Positions 41,567-47,889 of a stretch of 51,003 nucleotides of DNA are shown piece after piece. A model generated the notes under the pieces. The model made no database searches. It was not told where the DNA came from and saw only the letters and a list, made by a program, of their open reading frames with translations. The stretch is from Ardenticatenaceae bacterium. Lineage in GTDB: Bacteria > Chloroflexota > Anaerolineae > Promineifilales > Promineifilaceae. Every line of letters starts with the position of its first letter. Positions within the stretch are counted from its first letter, which is position 1. The translations under genes and the position numbers were made by a program. The stretch lies in the NCBI GenBank assembly GCA_020634245.1, contig JACKCC010000029.1, positions 1 through 51,003 of the forward strand. Reading direction: 5' to 3'.

Positions 41567-42889
41567 ATGAGTGAAAGCGACAAAATCAAGCAGCAAATTC
41601 TGGAGCTGGTACGTGCCTACCACGAACTGGAATTTGCCCCGACAGAATTTGTGCCGGGTGAAACGGCCGTACCCGTATCCGGCAAAGTGTTCGGGGGTGA
41701 CGAAATGGTCAATCTGGTCGATTCCTCGCTTGAATTCTGGCTCACCACCGGTCGCTACGCCGATGAATTCGAGCAGCAACTGGCCCGTTATGTGGGCGTG
41801 CGCCATGCCAGTTTGTGTAATTCCGGCTCCTCGGCCAATTTGTTAGCCTTGTCTGCACTGACCTCGCCCAGCCTGGGAAAGCGTCAGCTTAAACCGGGCG
41901 ATGAAGTCATCACAGTAGCTGCCGGTTTCCCTACCACCGTCAATCCCATCATCCAAAACCAGTTGACGCCGGTTTTTTTGGACATCGATTTACGCACGCA
42001 CAACATTGCCGTGGAACATTTGGAGGAGGCGATTTCGCCGCGCACCAAAGCGATCATGGTTGCTCACACGCTGGGCAATCCGTTTGATCTGGATACAGTT
42101 ATCGAGGCGGCCAACCGGCATAAGTTGTGGTTCATTGAAGATAATTGTGATGCGCTGGGGAGTAAGTTTAACGGCCGTTATACCGGCACATTTGGTCATC
42201 TCTCCACGATTAGCTTCTACCCGGCCCACCACATCACCATGGGGGAAGGGGGCGTCGTCCTCACCAATAAGCCCCGCCTTAAAAAACTGGTCGAATCCTT
42301 CCGCGATTGGGGCCGTGACTGTTGGTGTCCGCCCGGCAAAGACAACACCTGCGGCCAGCGCTTCGAGTGGCAGTTGGGCGATTTGCCCTACGGCTATGAC
42401 CACAAATACATCTATTCCCACGTCGGTTACAACCTCAAAATGACCGACATGCAAGCCGCCGTCGGTCTGGCCCAGCTCAAAAAGCTGGACGATTTCATTG
42501 CCGCCCGCAAGCGTAACTGGCAGCAATTGCACGATGGCTTGAAGCCTTTTGAAGAATTCTTGCTTCTGCCGGAACCGACGCCCAACAGCGACCCCAGTTG
42601 GTTTGGCTTTTTGCTGACAGTGCGTCCCGAAGCGCCCTTCAGCCGCAACGAACTCATCGGCTGCCTGGAAGAACACAAAATTGCTACTCGATTGTTGTTT
42701 AGCGGCAATCTTATCCGCCAACCGGCTTACCAAAACGTCCCCCACCGGGTTGTCGGCGATTTGACGAATACCGACATTGTGATGAATCAGACGTTTTGGA
42801 TTGGCGTTTTCCCCGGCCTTACGCCGCAGATGATTGATTACGTGATTGCGACGTTTGGGGAGTTTTTACGGCCGTATGGCCAGACCTGA
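41567..42889 (+). CDS. rfbH: CDP-6-deoxy-D-xylo-4-hexulose-3-dehydrase (E1), RfbH/DdhC
   Basis: 440 aa from the ATG at 41567 (MSESDKIKQQ), chosen for GGAG at 7-nt spacing and fit to the family; an ATG at 41537 is in frame. A PMP-dependent member of the DegT/DnrJ/EryC1/StrS aminotransferase fold. The usual Schiff-base Lys is replaced by His in FYPAHHITMGEGG, the hallmark of E1. The [2Fe-2S] ligands fit C-X57-C-X-C-X7-C exactly (Cys in EDNCDALG, then DCWCPPGKDNTC). It catalyses C3 deoxygenation in 3,6-dideoxyhexose synthesis, with electrons from an E3 reductase. No ddhA, ddhB, E3 or epimerase gene lies near. The stop is inside the following hairpin. Confidence 0.95.
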   Translation: MSESDKIKQQILELVRAYHELEFAPTEFVPGETAVPVSGKVFGGDEMVNLVDSSLEFWLTTGRYADEFEQQLARYVGVRHASLCNSGSSANLLALSALTSPSLGKRQLKPGDEVITVAAGFPTTVNPIIQNQLTPVFLDIDLRTHNIAVEHLEEAISPRTKAIMVAHTLGNPFDLDTVIEAANRHKLWFIEDNCDALGSKFNGRYTGTFGHLSTISFYPAHHITMGEGGVVLTNKPRLKKLVESFRDWGRDCWCPPGKDNTCGQRFEWQLGDLPYGYDHKYIYSHVGYNLKMTDMQAAVGLAQLKKLDDFIAARKRNWQQLHDGLKPFEEFLLLPEPTPNSDPSWFGFLLTVRPEAPFSRNELIGCLEEHKIATRLLFSGNLIRQPAYQNVPHRVVGDLTNTDIVMNQTFWIGVFPGLTPQMIDYVIATFGEFLRPYGQT

Positions 42890-42946
42890 CAGGTTTCTAC
42901 CAACTTATTTGTATTTGAAGGCGCTTGGTAAAAACCTGTCAGGTCT
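42882..42946 (+). repeat. Hairpin with ACCTGACAGGT arms overlapping the rfbH stop
   Basis: The 22-nt arm at 42882-42903 (starting AGACCTGACAGG) pairs with 42925-42946 (ending CCTGTCAGGTCT), with one mismatch and a 21-nt loop. Each arm holds an 11-nt odd palindrome (ACCTGACAGGT or ACCTGTCAGGT). The TGA stop of rfbH (42887-42889) is within the left arm. It may act as a transcript end. Confidence 0.8.
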
Positions 42947-43025
42947 TGATGGATCTTTGGTAAAATCGCCACAACGCTTTATACTTTCCTCGTCAGATTT
43001 AGACCATATGAGCGAATTTTAGACG

Positions 43026-43844
43026 ATGTTCTACACGCCTGAAGACCGACAATACATTCTTGACAAATTACTACATGCGTTAAAGGGTGACGGCCGTATC
43101 GCTGGTGTCCTAGTCGTTGGATCAGGGGCTACCGGTTTCAAAGATGATTATTCTGACATTGATTTGTCCGTCGTCATGGCCTCTGAAGCAGATGTTGAAC
43201 CGGTATTTCGTGATTGGGATGGAAAAATTCAGACGTTGTTTCCTGTTGTGACGCGATTTGAGACTCATTATGGGCCGTATTTATTCCTCTACGGGTTTCT
43301 GCTCGACAATATTTTGGAATTGGATATTGGTTTTTTGTGCCTGAACAACCTCGTTGCCCGTCGTCCCCAATGGCAAATCGCCTTTGACCGTTCGGGGCAA
43401 ATCCAATCCATTATGGAAGCCAGTCTGGTTGACAAGCCGGAGGCCCCAGAACCTGACCGCTATCAACAAGCCCTTGAATCTATCTGGCATTACATCATGC
43501 ACAGCGCGATTTGCCTGCGGCGCAAACAGAATTGGCGGGCTGTGTATTATTTAGACATGGTTCGGCAGCAAACCATTGAATTAGCTGGTTTGCGTCTGGG
43601 ATTAGAAACCAAAAATTACCGGCAAGTTGATCAGTTTCCGGCTGATCTTCTGCTGTCTTGGCAGCAATCTTTACCATCCGATTTAAGTCCTGGGAAAATT
43701 ATGCGTGCCTTGCAGACAGCCACGCAATGTTTCTTTGATGAAGCGGCTATCTGGGAAAGACGGTCGGGGGGAACGCTAACTGATCTTCTTCAGAGTAAAA
43801 TGCAGCTTTTTTTAGAATCAATAGACGAGGAACTCAATGCCTGA
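43026..43844 (+). CDS. Nucleotidyltransferase-domain protein
   Basis: 272 aa. The Pol-beta-like nucleotidyltransferase core is at the N-terminus: VLVVGSGATGFKDDYSDIDLSVVM (about residues 27-50) gives the GS and D-x-D motif, and LELDIGFL (about 97-104) the third carboxylate. An all-helical C-terminal half (about 140-260; WHYIMHSAICLRRKQNWRAVYYLDMVRQQ) resembles the aminoglycoside 6-adenylyltransferase / DUF4037 layout. Substrate unknown; resistance should not be assumed. It overlaps the HerA-type ATPase gene by 8 bp, so the two are translationally coupled. Confidence 0.88.
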   Translation: MFYTPEDRQYILDKLLHALKGDGRIAGVLVVGSGATGFKDDYSDIDLSVVMASEADVEPVFRDWDGKIQTLFPVVTRFETHYGPYLFLYGFLLDNILELDIGFLCLNNLVARRPQWQIAFDRSGQIQSIMEASLVDKPEAPEPDRYQQALESIWHYIMHSAICLRRKQNWRAVYYLDMVRQQTIELAGLRLGLETKNYRQVDQFPADLLLSWQQSLPSDLSPGKIMRALQTATQCFFDEAAIWERRSGGTLTDLLQSKMQLFLESIDEELNA

Positions 43845-45561
43845 GATAAATTCTGATCAACCCATTGGTTATATCATTGGCGGCGGCCTGAAGGAGGGCT
43901 TCCGCATCCGGCTGACGGTTCCGGCCGACACAGTGCAGGAGGGGAGTTTTGTGGTGTGCGAGAACGGCCGTTTCCGCTACTATGGCCTGGTCACCGACTT
44001 ACAACTGGGCGCAACCGACCCCCGTTTCGCCGACGAAAAAACCGACCGGCTGCAAGAAGCCATCCAGCAAAAACTGCTGGGCAAAACCCTTTACACCACC
44101 CTGGAAATGTATCCCACCCTGCTCATGGACATGGGGCCATCCGACCCTGCCGAAATATTTGCCTGGCAGGAGCGCGTCGAAAAAGGATTGGAGCAGCCCG
44201 GTCCCAAACCGGTCAAAACTGTGCCGGCTCATCACGCCGAGGTGCGCGCCGCCAACGAGGGTGACGTGGCCCAAATCTTCGGCGAAAAAGGGGCCGGGAT
44301 GTTCACCGTCGGCCATACGATTGAGCAAAGTTACCCGGTGCGGCTCGATTTGAACAAATTCGTCAAGCGCTCCAGCGGCATTTTTGGGGCGACGGGTACA
44401 GGCAAGAGCTTCCTGACGCGCATGGTCCTGGCCGGGCTGATGCGCGAAGATGTGGCGGCGGCGCTGGTTTTTGACATGCACAACGAGTATGCCTTTGATG
44501 ATTTGGATTCGGACAAGGGCGCGTCGGTGCGCGGTCTGCAATCGTTGTTCAGCAGCAAAGTGCAGGTGGCGGCGTTGGGCAAGGGGGCGCTGGTACGCGG
44601 CCACACGCCCGATTTCACGCTGGAATTGGGCTTGAGCGATTTCCAGACCAGCGACATCATGCTGCTCTCCGAGGCGCTGAATTTGACCGATACGGCCGCT
44701 GTCACCCTTAATGCCCTGGAACGGGACTTTGGCCCTCACTGGTTTGCCCAATTTATGAAGTTGGAACCGGGCGCGGTGGAAACCGACCCGGAAAGCGGCA
44801 AAACATATCCGGCGGCCAACTCGGTCGCTGCCTGGGCGCGATCCAACAACGTCCACGACAAGGCGGCCGAGGCGCTGCACCGCAAGCTCAAGCTGGTGGC
44901 TGACAAGCCTTACGTGGTGGAAACCCCGGCCGGCGATCCGGTCCATGCGATTGTGGATAAGTTGGAGAACGGCCGTCACGTCATCCTCGGTTTTGGCGAA
45001 TACGAATCGGACCTGGATTACCTGCTCGTCTCCAACATTTTGACCCGGCGCATCCGCCAGCATTGGGTGCGCAAAACGGAACAACACAAAACGATGGGTG
45101 ACGCCCCGCCACGGCCGTTACTCATCGCCATCGAGGAAGCGCACAAGCTGCTCAATCCCCAACTGGCCGGGCAGACGGCGTTTGGCATTATCGCCCGCGA
45201 ACTGCGTAAATATTTTGTGACGCTGCTGGTGGTCGATCAACGGCCGTCAGGCATTGACGACGAAATCATGTCCCAGCTGGGCACGCGCATCACCGGCTGG
45301 CTGGGCGACGAAGACGACATTCGCGCCGTGCTGACCGGCCTGGCCGGGCGCGACCAACTGCGCGGGATGCTGGCCCGCTTGCAGGAGAAAGAGGAAGTCC
45401 TGCTCCTGGGCTGGGGTGTCAAAATGCCCATCCCCATCAAATCGCGCCGCTACGATGAGCAGTTTTACCGCGAAATGAAGGGGCTGAAACCCGTTTCATC
45501 TGGTAGCAAGGTTGACAGCCGCACTGACCTGAATGCGCTAAATGATGATTTGTTTGGATAA
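43837..45561 (+). CDS. HerA-type DNA-translocase ATPase (DUF87)
   Basis: 574 aa, ATG at 43837 with GACGAGG 6 nt upstream. N-terminal HAS-barrel-like domain (about residues 8-120), then a RecA-like core: Walker A GIFGATGTGKSFLTR (about 182-196), LVFDMHNEYAF, Walker B LLIAIEEAHKLL (about 428-440), a sensor-like LLVVDQRPSGID and the C-terminal WGVKMPIPIKSRRYDEQFY. Hexameric HerA pumps DNA, usually with the NurA nuclease in repair, or with other effectors in phage defence. No nurA is present; the upstream overlapping nucleotidyltransferase is the only partner visible. Confidence 0.92.
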   Translation: MPEINSDQPIGYIIGGGLKEGFRIRLTVPADTVQEGSFVVCENGRFRYYGLVTDLQLGATDPRFADEKTDRLQEAIQQKLLGKTLYTTLEMYPTLLMDMGPSDPAEIFAWQERVEKGLEQPGPKPVKTVPAHHAEVRAANEGDVAQIFGEKGAGMFTVGHTIEQSYPVRLDLNKFVKRSSGIFGATGTGKSFLTRMVLAGLMREDVAAALVFDMHNEYAFDDLDSDKGASVRGLQSLFSSKVQVAALGKGALVRGHTPDFTLELGLSDFQTSDIMLLSEALNLTDTAAVTLNALERDFGPHWFAQFMKLEPGAVETDPESGKTYPAANSVAAWARSNNVHDKAAEALHRKLKLVADKPYVVETPAGDPVHAIVDKLENGRHVILGFGEYESDLDYLLVSNILTRRIRQHWVRKTEQHKTMGDAPPRPLLIAIEEAHKLLNPQLAGQTAFGIIARELRKYFVTLLVVDQRPSGIDDEIMSQLGTRITGWLGDEDDIRAVLTGLAGRDQLRGMLARLQEKEEVLLLGWGVKMPIPIKSRRYDEQFYREMKGLKPVSSGSKVDSRTDLNALNDDLFG

Positions 45562-46061
45562 ACAGAGAACCGACAACTGCCCCCAAGTTTTATAGACACG
45601 CAGTTAGAGTCAATTGATATTTGTGGCAAACCGCTTCAGGGCTAACTTAGCCTAACGAAGTGATGATTAGCTTGAAAACGGATGACATTCAGCTCTATTA
45701 CGGCCGTTCCAGTTGTGCTATCCTATAAAAATGTAAGCTATGCTCAAAGAGTAGTCAGGTTACAGGAGCTCATTTTCCCCTTTACGTAATTGAATACTGT
45801 TATTAGCCGTCTTAACGGCCGTTAACTGGCCCCACTCTCTGTTATAAGCAGAGAGCTTTTTCTTTAGGCGATGCAGTAATTTACGTTGCTTAGGCTAAAC
45901 CACACTGTGTACCTTATCAAAATAATATGCGCAACCGCACCCAGTCTTGAACGCAGTGGGAATCATAGAGTCACCCATGCATTAGCGTTCAGCAGATAGA
46001 AGCATCTACCGTGAAAAGATGAATGTCACTCTAAATATAGTCTGAATGAGGAGAGAATTCC
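45562..46061 (+). other. 500-bp spacer before the beta-helix gene
   Basis: No convincing gene on either strand. It holds two ACGGCCGT octamers (one inside TTAACGGCCGTTAA at about 45813-45826) and an intrinsic terminator at 45835-45865. GAGGAGA lies about 6 nt before the ATG at 46062. The stretch 45870-46061 is AT-richer, with no clear -35/-10 pair. Confidence 0.6.
45835..45865 (+). terminator. Intrinsic terminator in the spacer after herA
   Basis: CTCTCTG (45835-45841), 7-nt loop, CAGAGAG (45849-45855), then CTTTTTCTTT. It lies 270 bp after the HerA gene, so it may end that transcript or attenuate one entering the beta-helix gene. Confidence 0.75.
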
Positions 46062-47531
46062 ATGAGAATCAAACTTGTTGCAGAGTCGTTTGTCGTCGGT
46101 GTAAGTTTATCTATGGCCATGCTGTGGTTGATGAACAGCCAACCCGCAGCAGTCATCGCTGCTCCCGCCAGTGAACTGCATGTCTGTCTTAGTGGATGCC
46201 CATATTCATCCGTGCAGGCTGCTGTGGACGCCGCCAGCGATGGCGACGTGATCAAAGTAGCCGCCGGTACCTACACTGGTGTAAGTGTTCGCGAGGGAGC
46301 AACCCAAGTGGCATACATCAGTAAGTCCGTGACGGTTCAGGGCGGCTATACCCCCAGCAACTGGACCACGCCAGACCCAGAAGCCAATATTACTACGCTG
46401 GACGCGCAAGGACAGGGGCGCGTGCTTTATGTTATCGGAGGCAGGGGTACCGTGATTGACGGCCTGCATATTACTGGCGGCAATGCCTTTGGGCAGCCTG
46501 GAGCCTGGATACCCTCAGTCCCGGATGGTAGTTCCGGAGGCGGGATGTACGTCCACGGCAATGTGGACCCCTTTGGCGTCGAGTTCACGCTGACAAACAA
46601 CCACATCTATAGCAACACAGCCAAACAGGGCGGCGGAGTGTACATGAGCTTCTGCTGTAGTAACGCCACACTCCGTGGGAATACATTTGCCTCTAACAGT
46701 GCCGAAAAAGATGGCGGTGGTGTATTGCTGCATGCTGGAGCGGCTGAGCTGGCTGGAAATGTCTTCGACGCGAACACCGCCGACCGGGGAGGTGGGTCCT
46801 ACATGTCTTGTAACGGCACTCAACTTAGCAGAAATACCTATGTCGCCAACACCGCTCACACTGCTGGCGGCGGACTATTCCTAAACATGATGTGCAGCGA
46901 TGCGAAACTCTACGAAACGGTTGTCATCTCGAATACTGCAGAACGTGGTGGTGGGTTGGCTATCACCGGCGGTGATGCAGGGTCGGGCAGGGACGCCACC
47001 TTGATCAATACAGTTATCGCCGACAACCAGGCCAGCATTGAGGGCGGGGGGATGTATATTGTCTCAGCTTACTCCGTCCAGTTGCTTCACACCACCCTGG
47101 CCGGTAACAGCGGCGGCGATGGCAGCGGCGTGCGTATCGGTGACTTTGTCTTGGAGAACCCGGGGCCTTCAACGGTGGCTTTGACCAATACCATTCTGGC
47201 CAGCCAAAGTGTGGGTCTTAGCATCACGGGAGGCAGTACAGTCACCGTCAAGAGCGTCCTTTGGCATAATATCGCCACGACTGTCTCGCAATCACCTATG
47301 GCCACGGTGGTGGTACAGAATCAGTATACTGGCGACCCGGTTTTTGTGGCTCCCGAAGATGGAGATTACCATATCAAATCCAGCTCGGCAGCAATTAACA
47401 AAGGTACGATCACCAATGTAAGTACCGACATGGACAATGAACCGCGCTTTGGTATCCCCGACCTGGGCGCCGACGAGTTCTGGGCGGCTGGCGCACTCAA
47501 ACGCGTGTACTTGCCGTTGGTGTTGAGATAG
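46062..47531 (+). CDS. Secreted right-handed beta-helix protein with YLPLVLR C-terminal motif
   Basis: 489 aa. Signal peptide (about residues 1-34, hydrophobic core VVGVSLSMAMLWLM, cut near AAPAS). The opening YSSVQAAVDAASDGDVIKVAAGTY is the typical start of pectate-lyase-fold/DUF1565 helices. About ten coils follow with repeated NTAxxGGG(V/M/L)Y and GNxF motifs. Near the end come DYHIKSSSAAINKGT and a GIPDLGADEF segment, common in choice-of-anchor polymorphic outer proteins. The last residues, KRVYLPLVLR, match the short C-terminal tail seen on many exported Chloroflexota proteins (from memory). No catalytic residues identified; adhesion or polysaccharide binding is possible. No ACGGCCGT octamer is seen in the gene. 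Confidence 0.9.
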   Translation: MRIKLVAESFVVGVSLSMAMLWLMNSQPAAVIAAPASELHVCLSGCPYSSVQAAVDAASDGDVIKVAAGTYTGVSVREGATQVAYISKSVTVQGGYTPSNWTTPDPEANITTLDAQGQGRVLYVIGGRGTVIDGLHITGGNAFGQPGAWIPSVPDGSSGGGMYVHGNVDPFGVEFTLTNNHIYSNTAKQGGGVYMSFCCSNATLRGNTFASNSAEKDGGGVLLHAGAAELAGNVFDANTADRGGGSYMSCNGTQLSRNTYVANTAHTAGGGLFLNMMCSDAKLYETVVISNTAERGGGLAITGGDAGSGRDATLINTVIADNQASIEGGGMYIVSAYSVQLLHTTLAGNSGGDGSGVRIGDFVLENPGPSTVALTNTILASQSVGLSITGGSTVTVKSVLWHNIATTVSQSPMATVVVQNQYTGDPVFVAPEDGDYHIKSSSAAINKGTITNVSTDMDNEPRFGIPDLGADEFWAAGALKRVYLPLVLR

Positions 47532-47889
47532 TTGGCAGCGGGTAATCACGGTAGAAGAAGCGCCTAACAAAGCATGTACTGGACAGGCGGGATTAGTCGC
47601 CATTAATGGGTATGGGTATTTTGCCGGCCTCGAGTTTTTTCTGCTCTCAAGGGGAGTCCCGCCCGCCTGCCTGCCAGTAACGCAAACCATCGGGCAGTCG
47701 CTAGAAAATAGAGGTTAATCAGTCACTCAAAGGGATGAAAAGAAGGCGTTGCCTTTGTTTTTGTGTGGATAATTGGCGGCGTCAAGATTGTTTTGACAGG
47801 CTCATGGCAGCAGGCGTGTGAATCCGGCCTGCTCAAAATGGGTATCGGCCGTTTGAAGTGCCAGGCACTTGGATCGGTCTTTGCGTAGT
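47532..47889. other. 358-bp spacer between converging genes
   Basis: No gene seen. AAGTGCCAGGCACTT (47856-47870) is a 15-nt palindrome around a central A, a lone copy of the word that forms the hairpin at 37985-38047. It ends 19 bp before the recQ stop. AGGCGGGA (47584-47591) has an imperfect inverted partner in the GTCCCGCCCGCCT run near 47658-47670. Confidence 0.6.

Noticed and set aside
43026..43844. Aminoglycoside resistance gene
   Set aside because: Only the general nucleotidyltransferase core is shared; no resistance context and coupling to a HerA gene argues for another role.
43999..45087. 362-codon frame antisense to the HerA gene
   Set aside because: HerA motifs are complete on the plus strand; the antisense product is His/Gln/Arg-rich without domains.
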